A stretch of DNA of 64,000 nucleotides from Novosphingobium lindaniclasticum LE124 (GTDB taxonomy: Bacteria; Pseudomonadota; Alphaproteobacteria; Sphingomonadales; Sphingomonadaceae), in NCBI RefSeq assembly GCF_000445125.1, contig NZ_ATHL01000151.1:47166-111165 (forward strand), read 5' to 3'. Shown here piece by piece: positions 42,428 to 52,252 of the stretch (the first letter of the stretch is position 1; each line of letters starts with the position of its first letter). The notes under the pieces were generated by a model. It made no database searches. It was not told where the DNA came from and was given only the letters and a program-made list of their open reading frames with translations. A program made the translations under genes and the position numbers.

Positions 42428-45172
42428 GTGAAACATGGCTTCATTCGGCTCATGAGCTGCTCGCTGGCGCTTGCCTGCCTCACGGCTCCTGCAAGCCAGG
42501 CGCTGGCGCAAGGTGCGCGCTCCACTCTGGATGTCCGCGCCCAGCCCCTGGGCAGCGCTCTCGAGGAGCTCTCGCGGCAATCGGGAACGGACATCCTGTT
42601 CCGCTCCGACAATGTCGCGGGCAAGCGATCGGTCGAGGTCAGCGGGACGATGAGCGTCCGACAGGCGCTGGACCGCCTGCTCAAGGGAACCGGGCTCACT
42701 TACGGCATCGGCGCATCGGGTGCGATCGTGGTGAAGCCGGAGCCGGCGCGGACAGTTGACATCGCGGAAGGACTGTATGGCGGCGAGATCGTCGTCACCG
42801 GCGTCGCGGCGAAGACCAGCAAGTTCAAGACTTCCTATGCCGTCTCGACGCTAGATCAGGCGCAAGTCGTGAAATCCGCGCCCCAGAGCACGGCGGACCT
42901 CATCGGCAAGATTCCCGGCTTCTACGCCGAGGCGTCCGGCGGCGAGTCCAACAACAACATATCCGCGCGCGGGCTGCCCGGCACCGACGGGACGCGTTTC
43001 CTGGCCTTGCAGGAAGACGGCATGCTGCTGTTCCAGGACCCCAACGAGATCTATCTCAACGGCGATTCCCTGCTGCGGCTCGACATCATGACCGAGCGGG
43101 TGGAGGCGGTTCGCTTCGGTTCCGCGCCGATCTTCACCAGCAATGCGCCGGCCGGCGTCATCAACTACATCACCCGCAAAGGCGGGGAAGAGGCGAAGGG
43201 GGCGCTGCGGGTGACGGTGGAGGACCGGGGCCAGAAGCGCCTGGACGGGTTCGCCTCGGGGCCGCTGGGTGGCGACTGGTACTACGCGGCCGGCGGCTTC
43301 ATCCGGGTGAGCGACGGTTATCGCAATCCCGGCTATACGACCGACAAAGGCGGCCAGTTTCGCGTCAACCTGACCCGCCGCTTCGCGAGCGGCGAACTGA
43401 CCGCTTATGCCAAGTACATCGACGAGACCAATGCCTTCTACCTGCCGATACCGCTGAAGGACCCGCGCGACGGCAGTTCGCTGGCCGGGCTGGTCGATCC
43501 GCTGCGCGGGACGATGCTGTCCAACGCCAACCGGAGCTATGTGCTGCCGACCTTCACCGGATCGCAGGGGCAGAGCTTCCAGCGAGATCTGGCCGATGGG
43601 CGCCATGCCAGGGCCTTCATGACCGGGCTCGACTTCGACATCGACCTGGGCGGTGGCTGGTCGGTCTCCAACAAGCTGCGTTATCTCCGGGCGACGATCG
43701 ACCTCGACACGCTGTTCTCCACCACCGGGCTGTCCGACTACCGCACTTATGCCGCCAACAAGCTGCAAGCGGCGCGCGGCGCCTTCGGCGCAGGCGTGTC
43801 GGAACTGCGCTACGTTCTTGCCGATGCACGCGGTGCGGACGGCGGCCGGGTCGCCTGGGATCCCAGCGGCTCGCGCGGGTTGGTGACGGAACAATCCTAT
43901 CGCTATGTGCCGATGAAGGGCACCAGCGTGATCGACGACTTCCGGCTCAGCAAGGACGTCTTCGGGTTCGGGCCGGGCCGTCACACGCTGACGGCCGGGC
44001 TCAGCTATTCGCGCGCGACGCTGCGGCACCAGCGGCTCCTGCAGGATTCGCTGCACGAAGTGGGGCAAGACCGGCGGCGCCTGGACCTCCTGGCGCTGGA
44101 TGCCGCCGGAACCGTGCTGGGATCGGTGACCGACAACGGCTTCCTGCGCTACGGTTCCTACTACATCGGCGGCCGCGCGGAGTCCGATCGCTACGCCGTC
44201 TACATCGCGGACGCCTGGCAGGTAAGCGAGGCGCTCAGCATCGATCTGGGCTTTCGCAACGAGTGGTACGACCAGACCGGCGTGCGCTGGCTGACCGAGA
44301 CGCGCAATCTCGGCGACCCGACGACCATGGCGGACGACGCGGTCCAGGGCAACAGCGGCCGGACGGCGATCTATAGAGACAAGGCCGACAACCAGGCCTG
44401 GACCATCGGCGCGAACTATGAGTTCAGCCGCCGCTTCGCCGTGTTCAGCCGCTTCACCAAGTCGTTCCGCAGCCGCAACGTCTGGGCAACGGTGACGGAC
44501 AGCGCCAATCCCGACGACGAGATCACCGGGGCGGAACTGGGGGTGAAGTACAACAGTCCCACGTTTTCGCTTTTCGCCACCGGCTTCTACAGCGACTTCA
44601 ACCGGCTCTCGATCAGCGGGCCGACGGTCAATCCGCTCACGGGCACCAACGAATCCTCGACTTATTGGGGCAAGCTGAAGGTCTACGGCATCGAAAGCGA
44701 GGCCGTGTGGCGCCCGGTGGAAGCCTTCGAACTGAGCGGCAGCGTAACCGTGCAGCGTCCGCGCCAGCGTGATCTCCAGGAAGGGCGCTACGGCAATCTG
44801 GGCGAGATCTACGACGGCAAGCTGCCCTCGCGCGTGCCCGAAGTGATCGCGCGCGTGACGCCGACCGTGTTCTTCGATCTGGGCCCGGTCCCGATGACGT
44901 TCTACGGCACGGTGGCCCACACGGGGCGGCGCTATGTCGACGCGCTGAACAGCACCAAGTTGCCAGCCTATACCGTTCTCGACCTGGGCATCACGGCGCG
45001 CATCGGCGATTTCGACCTCCAGGGTACGGTGACCAACCTCACCAACGAGATCGGCATCACCGAAGGCAATCCCCGGGTGGACGCCCTGACCGGACAGGGA
45101 ACCAATGTGGTCGGCTTCGGCCGTCCGATCTTCGGTCGCACCTTCCGCCTTGTCGGCACCTGGAATTTCTGA
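42428..45172 (+). CDS. TonB-dependent receptor with STN signalling domain
   Basis: A 914-residue outer membrane transducer. After the signal peptide (ends LAQ, about residue 28), a secretin/TonB N-terminal domain (VRAQPLGSALEELSRQSG ... IVVKPEP, about 35-105) contacts FecR. The plug starts GEIVVTGVAAKTSKFK and has STADLIGKIPGFYAEASGGE; an 800-residue barrel follows, ending RLVGTWNF. The ligand is probably a phosphate ester, because PhoD follows 37 bp downstream, but an iron chelate is possible. Confidence 0.93.
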   Translation: MKHGFIRLMSCSLALACLTAPASQALAQGARSTLDVRAQPLGSALEELSRQSGTDILFRSDNVAGKRSVEVSGTMSVRQALDRLLKGTGLTYGIGASGAIVVKPEPARTVDIAEGLYGGEIVVTGVAAKTSKFKTSYAVSTLDQAQVVKSAPQSTADLIGKIPGFYAEASGGESNNNISARGLPGTDGTRFLALQEDGMLLFQDPNEIYLNGDSLLRLDIMTERVEAVRFGSAPIFTSNAPAGVINYITRKGGEEAKGALRVTVEDRGQKRLDGFASGPLGGDWYYAAGGFIRVSDGYRNPGYTTDKGGQFRVNLTRRFASGELTAYAKYIDETNAFYLPIPLKDPRDGSSLAGLVDPLRGTMLSNANRSYVLPTFTGSQGQSFQRDLADGRHARAFMTGLDFDIDLGGGWSVSNKLRYLRATIDLDTLFSTTGLSDYRTYAANKLQAARGAFGAGVSELRYVLADARGADGGRVAWDPSGSRGLVTEQSYRYVPMKGTSVIDDFRLSKDVFGFGPGRHTLTAGLSYSRATLRHQRLLQDSLHEVGQDRRRLDLLALDAAGTVLGSVTDNGFLRYGSYYIGGRAESDRYAVYIADAWQVSEALSIDLGFRNEWYDQTGVRWLTETRNLGDPTTMADDAVQGNSGRTAIYRDKADNQAWTIGANYEFSRRFAVFSRFTKSFRSRNVWATVTDSANPDDEITGAELGVKYNSPTFSLFATGFYSDFNRLSISGPTVNPLTGTNESSTYWGKLKVYGIESEAVWRPVEAFELSGSVTVQRPRQRDLQEGRYGNLGEIYDGKLPSRVPEVIARVTPTVFFDLGPVPMTFYGTVAHTGRRYVDALNSTKLPAYTVLDLGITARIGDFDLQGTVTNLTNEIGITEGNPRVDALTGQGTNVVGFGRPIFGRTFRLVGTWNF

Positions 45173-45209
45173 GCCTCTTCCTTCACCCCTCTTCATTCAA
45201 GGATCACCC

Positions 45210-46799
45210 ATGACCGGCCCAGATCGCCGTTCCGTTCTCGCCGGCCTGGCGTTCGCAGGCGGCAGCCTCGCCGCCGGCGGCGCCAGGGCGGCCATTCCCC
45301 GCAACTTGCGCGAGAACCCGGCGTTCCTCGTTCCGCCTTTCCAACTCGGCGTCGCTTCGGGCGACCCATCGCCGGACGGCTTCGTCATCTGGACGCGGCT
45401 TGCGCCCGAGCCGCTCCAGCCGGGCGGCGGCATGATCATGGCGCCGGTGCCGGTCGCCTGGGAAGTGGCGGCTGACGAGGCGTTCCGCGCGGTCGTGGCG
45501 AAAGGCGAGGCGATCGCGCACCCGGAACTGGCGCACTCCGTCCATGTCGAAGTGAGCGGCCTCCAGCCCGACCGGCCCTATTGGTACCGGTTCCGCTGCG
45601 GCACCGAGCGCAGCCTGCCTGGACGCGGAGCGACTCTCCCGCTGCCCGGTGCGCCCAAGGACCGCGTGCGCTTTGCCGTAGCCGGCTGCCAGCACTACGA
45701 GGAAGGCCACTATACCGCCTGGCGCCGCATCGCGGAGGAGCCGGTCGATTTCGTGTTCCACTACGGCGACTACATCTACGAAGGGCGCGACACCGGCGCG
45801 GGCTCCCGCTTGATGAACGGCAGGCCGTTCTCGCCGCTGCGCCGTCACCTGGGCGACGAGATCTACTCGCTGGACGATTACCGGCGGCGTTACGCGCTCT
45901 ACAAGTCGGATCACGATCTTCAGGCGGCCCATGCCGCCGCACCCTGGTTCGTGAGCTTCGACGATCACGAGATCGACAACAACTGGGCGAACGACCGCGA
46001 CCAGGACGGAACCGCGCCCGAGGTCTTTGCCTTCCGCCGCGCCGCCGCGATGCAGGCCTATTACGAGCACATGCCGCTGCGGCGATCCTCGATGCCGCAG
46101 GCAGGGCACATGCAGATGTTCCGCCGCGCACGTTTCGGCGACCTGCTGGACGCTCATTTCCTCGACACCCGCCAATATCGCAGTCCTCAGGCACGCGGCG
46201 GCAAGGACGGGCCGATCGACGCGGAAGTGCGCTCGGCCCAGCGGACCATGCTGGGAGACCGGCAGGAGGCCTGGTTGTTCGAGGGTCTCGCGCGGAGCGA
46301 TGCGCGCTGGCAGATGATCGCCCAACAGGTCATGCTCATGCAGCTTGCCGTGACGCCGGCAGGCGGCGGCGCGGCGGGGTATTCGATGGACCAGTGGTCC
46401 GGTTATCTGCATAGCCGCGAGCGCCTGCTCGGCCATATCGCAGACCGCCGCCTTACCAATGTCGTGACGGTCAGCGGCGACGCGCATCGGCACTTCGCGG
46501 GGGATCTTCTGCGCGACGGCGGCGAGGGGCGGGCGGTCGCCGCCGAGTTCCTCGCCACGTCCATCACATCCGGGTCGGACGGCGTCGGCGAAGGCGATGC
46601 CTATCATCGTTCGGTCGCCGGGAACGCGTGCCTCAAGGCCATCACCGACCGGCGCGGCTACGTCCTGTGCGATGTAACCCGCGACACCTGGCGCGGAGAC
46701 CTCAAGGTGCTCGACAGCGTCATGCGGCCCGACGGCAGGCTTTCGACTTTCGCCAGCTTCGTTGCCGAGCGGGGACGGCCGGGACTTCTCAGAAGCTGA
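45210..46799 (+). CDS. phoD: PhoD-type alkaline phosphatase/phosphodiesterase, Tat-exported
   Basis: A 529-residue Ca/Fe-dependent phosphatase. The Tat signal DRRSVLAGLAFAGGSLAAG is followed by the PhoD N-terminal domain (FQLGVASGDPSPDGFVIWTRL). Metal-site motifs are VAGCQHYEEGHY, FHYGDYIYEG, SFDDHEIDNNW and VSGDAHRHFAG. It releases phosphate from mono- and diesters in the periplasm. AAGGATC precedes ATG 45210, and the gene follows the STN receptor closely enough to be cotranscribed. Confidence 0.94.
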   Translation: MTGPDRRSVLAGLAFAGGSLAAGGARAAIPRNLRENPAFLVPPFQLGVASGDPSPDGFVIWTRLAPEPLQPGGGMIMAPVPVAWEVAADEAFRAVVAKGEAIAHPELAHSVHVEVSGLQPDRPYWYRFRCGTERSLPGRGATLPLPGAPKDRVRFAVAGCQHYEEGHYTAWRRIAEEPVDFVFHYGDYIYEGRDTGAGSRLMNGRPFSPLRRHLGDEIYSLDDYRRRYALYKSDHDLQAAHAAAPWFVSFDDHEIDNNWANDRDQDGTAPEVFAFRRAAAMQAYYEHMPLRRSSMPQAGHMQMFRRARFGDLLDAHFLDTRQYRSPQARGGKDGPIDAEVRSAQRTMLGDRQEAWLFEGLARSDARWQMIAQQVMLMQLAVTPAGGGAAGYSMDQWSGYLHSRERLLGHIADRRLTNVVTVSGDAHRHFAGDLLRDGGEGRAVAAEFLATSITSGSDGVGEGDAYHRSVAGNACLKAITDRRGYVLCDVTRDTWRGDLKVLDSVMRPDGRLSTFASFVAERGRPGLLRS

Positions 46800-46929
46800 C
46801 GACCCTTTCCATCCGGGCCTGACCAAGGCTCGCCCGATCCAGTCCATCCGGCCGCGGGCAGCGCTTCGCGGCGCCCGGAGACGCGCGCGTGTCTCCCATT
46901 ACCATTCTCAATCCAGGGGTATTTTTTCG

Positions 46930-49569
46930 ATGAAACGTTTCATGATCGGCTGCGCGTCCGGCGCATTGGCACTGGCGCTGTCAGCCCAGTCCGCCGCCCG
47001 GGCCCAGACCGCCGCCAGTGCCATCCCTGCGCAGTCCTCGTCCGAGGAGGCGGAGATGAACACTATCGAGGTTCTCGGCGTGAAGTACGGCTACCAGCCG
47101 GTGGACGTGAAGAAGGAAAGCCCGGTCATCGTCGATTCGATCTCCTACGACGACATCGAGGCGCCGACCGGAGACAATTCCATCGCCTCGATGGTGATGC
47201 AGGTGCCCGGCGTCAGCTTCGAGGGGGATGGCGACGAACCGCGCTACATCACCATTCGCGGCCTTTCCGCCGACCTGAACATGACCACCATCGACGGCCT
47301 TACGCTCGCCACCCTTGGCGAGAACGGCGCCGGTACGCGGCGGGTCAACCTGCAACTCGTACCCGCCGACATCTCGCAGCGGGTCGACGTGTTCAAGGCC
47401 TTCACCGCCGAGCAGGATTCCGCAGCCATCGGCGGCCTGACGAACATCGTCACGCGATCGGCACTCAAGGCTTCCGCGCCCTACTTCATGCTCGACGGTT
47501 ACGGCATCTACTCGACCTTTCGGGGCCCGGCCGGGGAGAATTCCGGCGGCTCCACGCGGGCGCATTGGGGGCAGGGGCTGAAGACCGCCTTCGCCGATCG
47601 CTTCGGTTCGGAAGGCCAGTTCGGCGTCGTCGTCACCGCCCGTTATCAGGACCGCGTCCGCAACTCCAACAAGAACTGGCCGGACCGGCGCACCTACTTC
47701 AACGATGCCGGGGCCGTGATCGCCGGACCGGACCCGGAACTCGGCTGGGACGGGCGCGACGGTCTGACCAAGTTCGCCTTCGGCGACTATTCCAACGCCA
47801 TTCGCAACCTGGGCGGATCGCTCAAGCTGGAATGGCAGGCCAGCCCGGCAATTTCGACCTATCTCATGGGCTACATGTACAACCGCAGGGAGTCCTCGAC
47901 GATGAACTCCAGCGACGTCATGGGCAATACGCGGGCCGTCACCGATCGCACCGATACCACCGGCACGGTGCGGGTGGACTACGTCCAGTCCGTCGTCCGC
48001 TACAACCAGTGGGACCGCACCGCGAGCGGGCTCATCTACGGGTTCGACTGGGATGCCGGTGCCGATTCCGCATTCTCGGTGAGGGCCGGCTACACCCGTG
48101 AAAGCTATGACGATGACGAATACTGGACGCGCGTGCGTACCGCTCCGGGTCATGAACTGTACTATTCCTATAGTATGAAGGGTCTTCCGCAGATGACCAG
48201 CTTCACCGGCGACGCCTTCGCCAGCCGCTATCTGCTCAACGGCTCCAACATCAATTACGTCCGGGCGCAGGAGGACGTGTTCGACGTGCGTGCCGACTAT
48301 TCGCACAACGTCGGACCGGCCGCGCGCGGCTTCGGTTTCGTGGCCGGATTGAAGTTCACGCACCTGGACCTCGACAAGGACGTGGACAGCGTGCGCTACC
48401 GGACAGGGGGCGACGTGACCCAGCTGATGTACGATCCGGGATACTCGCACTACGGCAGCAACGGCATGCGCCTGCCCTGGCTGGACTACGATCGGTACTG
48501 GAACGGCGGCACGCCCGCAGAGGATGCCGCAAGTTCCGACCACTACAGCCGCATCACCGACTATCGCTACCGCGAGGATGTGATGAACGGCTATCTCTCG
48601 CTGCACTATCGTACCGATAGCACGCACGTCATTGCGGGCCTGCGATACGATGACACCACGTTCGAGGGACGCGCGCCGCTGACCGTGGATGGAACCCTGA
48701 CCGCCGATTTCACGCGCCCTTCCGGACGGTATCGCTACTGGCTTCCCTCCCTCAATGTCACGCATGACATTGCGGACGGGTGGAAGGTGCGCGGATCGGT
48801 CAGCCGTACCATCGGCCGGCCGACGCCCGGCAGCCTGGTCCAGGCCGAAAGCGAGACTTGCGGCGAAGGCGTGACCGGCTGTGCCGTCACGCGCGGCAAT
48901 CCCGATCTCAAGCCGCGCCGTGCAAACAACTACGATCTCGCGCTGGAGCATTACTTCGACGGGGATGATGCCCTGATCGCGCTCACCGCCTTCCGCAAGG
49001 AGATCAAGGACGACATCTTCACCCTCACCACGGAGTGGGAGGAGAACGGCCTGGTCAACCAGATCCGCCAGCCGATGAATGCGGAAACCTCGCGGGTGCA
49101 GGGCCTGGAACTGGCGCTTGTCGATCGCTCGCTGCCCTTCGCCAGCAACCTCGGCGCATCGTTCAATGCGACGCGGCTGTTCGGCAGGATGAACTACGTC
49201 ACCGATACGCTGTCGCGCCGGATCGACCGGGTTCTCCAGCAGCCCAAGTGGATGGCGAACATGACGGTGACCTACCAGATCCCGCAGATCGACGGCGCCC
49301 TGCGCGTGACGGCGAACTATCAGCACGACTACCTCACGAGCGTCGGCGCATCGGCTTGGGACGACTTCTACGTCAAGGGGCGCGCTTCGGTCGACCTGTC
49401 GCTGTGGCACGGCGTGGGCCGCGATTTCGTGTTCAAGTACGAAGTCGACAACGTCCTCGGCGCGCCGCCGGAATGGTATCACGGCCGCAACGTCAACGGC
49501 ACGCTCTCGCAGCGGGACAACTACGGGCGCGGGATCTACTTCCACGTCATCTACTCCCCCGGACGGTAA
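46930..49569 (+). CDS. TonB-dependent receptor, phosphate-ester island
   Basis: An 879-residue outer membrane receptor with signal peptide ending ARA (about residue 24). Plug: EVLGVKYGYQPVDVKKESPV, DNSIASMVMQVPGVSFEGDG and YITIRGLSADLNMTTIDGL. The barrel ends FHVIYSPGR rather than in Phe. It lies between phoD and phoA, so it probably imports an organophosphate; it lacks an STN domain and is thus a transporter rather than a transducer. Confidence 0.92.
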   Translation: MKRFMIGCASGALALALSAQSAARAQTAASAIPAQSSSEEAEMNTIEVLGVKYGYQPVDVKKESPVIVDSISYDDIEAPTGDNSIASMVMQVPGVSFEGDGDEPRYITIRGLSADLNMTTIDGLTLATLGENGAGTRRVNLQLVPADISQRVDVFKAFTAEQDSAAIGGLTNIVTRSALKASAPYFMLDGYGIYSTFRGPAGENSGGSTRAHWGQGLKTAFADRFGSEGQFGVVVTARYQDRVRNSNKNWPDRRTYFNDAGAVIAGPDPELGWDGRDGLTKFAFGDYSNAIRNLGGSLKLEWQASPAISTYLMGYMYNRRESSTMNSSDVMGNTRAVTDRTDTTGTVRVDYVQSVVRYNQWDRTASGLIYGFDWDAGADSAFSVRAGYTRESYDDDEYWTRVRTAPGHELYYSYSMKGLPQMTSFTGDAFASRYLLNGSNINYVRAQEDVFDVRADYSHNVGPAARGFGFVAGLKFTHLDLDKDVDSVRYRTGGDVTQLMYDPGYSHYGSNGMRLPWLDYDRYWNGGTPAEDAASSDHYSRITDYRYREDVMNGYLSLHYRTDSTHVIAGLRYDDTTFEGRAPLTVDGTLTADFTRPSGRYRYWLPSLNVTHDIADGWKVRGSVSRTIGRPTPGSLVQAESETCGEGVTGCAVTRGNPDLKPRRANNYDLALEHYFDGDDALIALTAFRKEIKDDIFTLTTEWEENGLVNQIRQPMNAETSRVQGLELALVDRSLPFASNLGASFNATRLFGRMNYVTDTLSRRIDRVLQQPKWMANMTVTYQIPQIDGALRVTANYQHDYLTSVGASAWDDFYVKGRASVDLSLWHGVGRDFVFKYEVDNVLGAPPEWYHGRNVNGTLSQRDNYGRGIYFHVIYSPGR

Positions 49570-49607
49570 GAGGCCGCTGGCGGCGCTTCGCTCCCCGCGC
49601 GCCGTGA

Positions 49608-49625
49608 CTGTCAAATAGATGTCAC
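49608..49625 (+). promoter_or_regulatory. Pho box upstream of the alkaline phosphatase gene
   Basis: CTGTCAAATAGATGTCAC consists of two near-consensus PhoB half-sites (CTGTCAA and ATGTCAC) with the standard 4-bp gap and 11-bp period. It lies 94 bp before the phoA ATG, implying induction by phosphate starvation. Confidence 0.8.
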
Positions 49626-49719
49626 TTTGGCCTTCTAGCTGCGCCCGTGATCGCCCTTGCGGGCGCAGCTTCCCTGCGTGGCCGAACGCGCGCCGCCTTC
49701 CCCAGCTACAGGAACCGTC

Positions 49720-51147
49720 ATGATTTCTCGTCTCCCTCTCGTTGCCGCGCTGGTCCTTGCGGCGCAGCCCGCGCTGGTCCTTGCGGCGCAGCCCGCGCTT
49801 GCCCAGGACGCGTCGGATCTCGCGCGCGCGGCCAAGGGCGACATCACGCAGGCCGGCGGTGCCCGTCGCATTTCCGGCGACCGTACCGAGGCACTGCGCA
49901 AGCAGCTCGTCGGCAGCAAGGCGCGCAACGTGATCCTGCTCATCGGCGACGGCATGGGCGATTCCGAGATCACGCTCGCCCGCAACTATGCGGAAGGCGC
50001 GGGCGGATATTTCAAGGGCATCGACGCGCTGCCGGTGACCGGGCAGTACACGCATTACTCGCTCGACCGAAAGACCGGCCTGCCCGATTACGTCACCGAT
50101 TCCGCTGCCTCCGCCACCGCCTGGGCCAGCGGCGTCAAGAGCTACAACGGGGCCATCGGCGTCGATGTGAAGGGCAAGCCGCACAGCACGCTGCTGGAGC
50201 GCGCCAAGGCCGCCGGCATGGCGACGGGCGACGTCTCCACCGCCGATATCGAGGATGCCACCCCGGCGGCGCAATATGCCCACGTCACCCAGCGCAAGTG
50301 CTTCGGGCCGGAAGCGACCACGAAGTTCTGCCCCGGCGATGCCCTGGAAGCGGGCGGCGCGGGCTCGATCGCCGAGCAATTGCTGGCAGCGCGTCCCGAC
50401 GTGACGCTCGGCGGCGGCGCTTCGACTTTCGACGAGACGGCGCGTGCCGGCAAGTGGAAGGGCAAGACGCTGTTCCAGCAGGCCAAGGCCCGCGGCTTCC
50501 GGGTCGTGCGCGATGCTGCCGGACTGGAGGCCGTGACGGCCGCCGGCGCCGATGCGCCTTTGCTCGGCCTCTTCGCGCCCGGCAACATGCCGGTTCGCTG
50601 GCGCGGGCCGCGCGCCAGCTATCACGGAAATATCGATCAGGCACCGGTCAAGTGCGAAGCCAACCCCGAACGCACCGCCGCCATCCCGACGCTCGCCGCC
50701 ATGACCCGCAAGGCCATCGCGCTGCTCAAGGACAAGCCCAAGGGCTTTTTCCTGCAGGTGGAAGGCGCCTCGATCGACAAGGAGAACCACGGCGCCAACC
50801 CTTGCGGCCAAATCGGCGAGACGGTCGATCTCGACGAAGCGGTGCAGGTGGCGCTCGAATATGCGCGTGAGCACGGGGATACCCTGGTGATCGTCACGGC
50901 CGACCATGCGCATACCAGCCAGATCATCAGCAACGGATCGAAGGCGCCGGGCCTGACCAAGGCGCTCGTCACCAAGGACGGCGCCGTCATGACCGTCAAC
51001 TACGGCACGGCCGAGGAAGGCGCGATGGGCCACACCGGCACCCAACTGCGCATCGCCGCCTACGGCCCCGGCGCGGCCAACGTCGCCGGTCTGCTCGACC
51101 AGACCGATCTCCACTACATCGTACGCGGCGCGCTCGGCCTGGATTGA
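49720..51147 (+). CDS. phoA: PhoA-type alkaline phosphatase
   Basis: A 475-residue exported alkaline phosphatase. Active-site motifs: metal Asp in LLIGDGMGDSE, nucleophile Ser in VTDSAASATAWASG (about residue 130), metal ligands in LQVEGASIDKENHGANP, TADHAHTS and GHTGT. ATG 49720 is preceded by AGGAA. The signal peptide contains an exact 8-residue internal duplication (VLAAQPAL twice). A strong Pho box lies upstream, so expression is probably PhoB dependent. Confidence 0.95.
   Translation: MISRLPLVAALVLAAQPALVLAAQPALAQDASDLARAAKGDITQAGGARRISGDRTEALRKQLVGSKARNVILLIGDGMGDSEITLARNYAEGAGGYFKGIDALPVTGQYTHYSLDRKTGLPDYVTDSAASATAWASGVKSYNGAIGVDVKGKPHSTLLERAKAAGMATGDVSTADIEDATPAAQYAHVTQRKCFGPEATTKFCPGDALEAGGAGSIAEQLLAARPDVTLGGGASTFDETARAGKWKGKTLFQQAKARGFRVVRDAAGLEAVTAAGADAPLLGLFAPGNMPVRWRGPRASYHGNIDQAPVKCEANPERTAAIPTLAAMTRKAIALLKDKPKGFFLQVEGASIDKENHGANPCGQIGETVDLDEAVQVALEYAREHGDTLVIVTADHAHTSQIISNGSKAPGLTKALVTKDGAVMTVNYGTAEEGAMGHTGTQLRIAAYGPGAANVAGLLDQTDLHYIVRGALGLD
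49747..49794 (+). repeat. Perfect 24-bp tandem duplication in the phoA signal peptide
   Basis: GCGCTGGTCCTTGCGGCGCA plus GCCC occurs twice in direct tandem (49747-49770 and 49771-49794). It lengthens the hydrophobic core by eight residues in frame. Confidence 0.92.
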
Positions 51148-51200
51148 TCGCGCACCGGGACGCCGCGCTCGGCTTTGATTGATCGCGCACCGGGACGCCG
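51131..51200 (+). repeat. 35-bp tandem duplication across the phoA stop codon
   Basis: Copies 51131-51165 and 51166-51200 differ at only two positions (33 of 35 identical). The first contains the phoA stop TGA (51145-51147), so the duplication lengthens the 3' untranslated region and not the protein. Confidence 0.88.
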
Positions 51201-51253
51201 CGCGCAAGGGTTGCCGCACGGCGTCCCGGGTCTCGCGCCTTGATCTGCGGTCG

Positions 51254-51610
51254 CTATCCCAGGAGATCGTCCACTTCGCCCTGCAGCCGTTCGATCCTGT
51301 AGGGCTTCGGGAGGAAGCGGCCATCCTCGGGGATGAGGTCCTTGGGCGGCCAGGTATCGCCCGACGTTATCAGGATCTTGATGTCGGGCCAGCGCTCGTG
51401 GACGAACCGGGCGAGCGCGATGCCGTCCATCGAGCCGGGCATCTTGATATCGGTGAACAGAACGTTGAATTCGGACGCCGAATTCAGGATCTCCAGCGCG
51501 GCCTCGGCATTGGCCGCATCGATGACTTCGTAGCCGGCCTCCTCCAGGGCGTCGGCACCGACCAGCCGGATCAGGTCTTCATCCTCTACGAGTAGTACCC
51601 TGCGTTTCAT
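51254..51610 (-). CDS. Single-domain (CheY-like) response regulator
   Basis: A 118-residue stand-alone receiver: acidic pair LLVEDEDLIR, phospho-acceptor Asp in VLFTDIKMPGSMDG (about residue 54), Ser/Thr in ILITSGDTWP and Lys in FLPKPYRIERL. No output domain follows. Receivers with the GSMDGIAL insertion are frequent next to HWE/HisKA_2 kinases in alphaproteobacteria, but none is nearby here except the PAS remnant at 56.5 kb. Confidence 0.9.
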   Translation of the reverse strand: MKRRVLLVEDEDLIRLVGADALEEAGYEVIDAANAEAALEILNSASEFNVLFTDIKMPGSMDGIALARFVHERWPDIKILITSGDTWPPKDLIPEDGRFLPKPYRIERLQGEVDDLLG

Positions 51611-51863
51611 CACCACATCACTCGCCCATGCTGTCCCTCGCGTCCGTGGCGGCAACGAGTTCGATGGCGGCGGCGTTCCAGGGCCGTTGCTATTTTCGAA
51701 GCCCGCCGGGCAGGATCGGTATCGCGCGGCCGAGGGGGGCGGCGGTTCCCGAAGCTCATGCACCCGCGCAGACGCATCCACGCACCGGCGCATCCACGCT
51801 CCGGCGACCTGGCGGTGTCGTTCTTCGCTTGCATCTCAGGCAACGCCCGGTAGGCGCGGGCGC

Positions 51864-52112
51864 ATGACGATCATTCCCTGGGATCAGCCCGCGACGCTGA
51901 TCGACCTTGACGGTAAGACACCGATCATCGGCACGATCCACGACTGCGTGATGCACTTCGCGCTCTTCAAGCCTTTCGCCAAGGCGCAGGCGCGGATCCT
52001 TCTCACCCGTCCGACATTTCGAGACGGTCGCAAGACCCGGACCTGGATACTCAATCCCGATGAAATCGAACGCCTGGTCCAGCGCCTGGCCGACGATCGC
52101 GCCCGCCTCTAG
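51864..52112 (+). CDS. Small hypothetical protein
   Basis: 82 residues without a recognised family. It starts MTIIPWDQPATLID, has a beta-rich middle (TPIIGTIHDCVMHFALF) and a basic helical end (DEIERLVQRLADDRARL). A GGCGCGGG run is the only ribosome-binding-like sequence. The codon use is typical of the window. The 253-bp gap before it contains a short 15-bp imperfect direct repeat (51773 and 51789) and nothing else I can support. Confidence 0.55.
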   Translation: MTIIPWDQPATLIDLDGKTPIIGTIHDCVMHFALFKPFAKAQARILLTRPTFRDGRKTRTWILNPDEIERLVQRLADDRARL

Positions 52113-52252
52113 GCGCCGATATCCTCCGGCGGGGAGTGGTGCTTAGATGACACACCTATGACGAAACGATAATCTACGCGGAAACCCCGAGAGAAGTTTG
52201 CGGTTCAAGCACTCGAAAACTGAAACTCAGGTGTGTTTTCTCGGAGATTGAT

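Noticed and set aside
46981..51324. Antisense open frame of about 1450 codons opposite the second phosphate-island receptor and phoA
   Set aside because: Same antisense effect; no domain, no ribosome binding site, and it covers two well-supported genes.
51773..51803. Short direct repeat GCATCCACGC(A/T)CCGG, two copies
   Set aside because: Only two imperfect copies 16 bp apart; not a CRISPR or clear functional repeat.
52180..52205. EcfG-type general stress promoter before the small barrel gene
   Set aside because: GGAAA with CGGTT at 16 bp resembles but does not match GGAAC-N16/17-CGTT closely enough.
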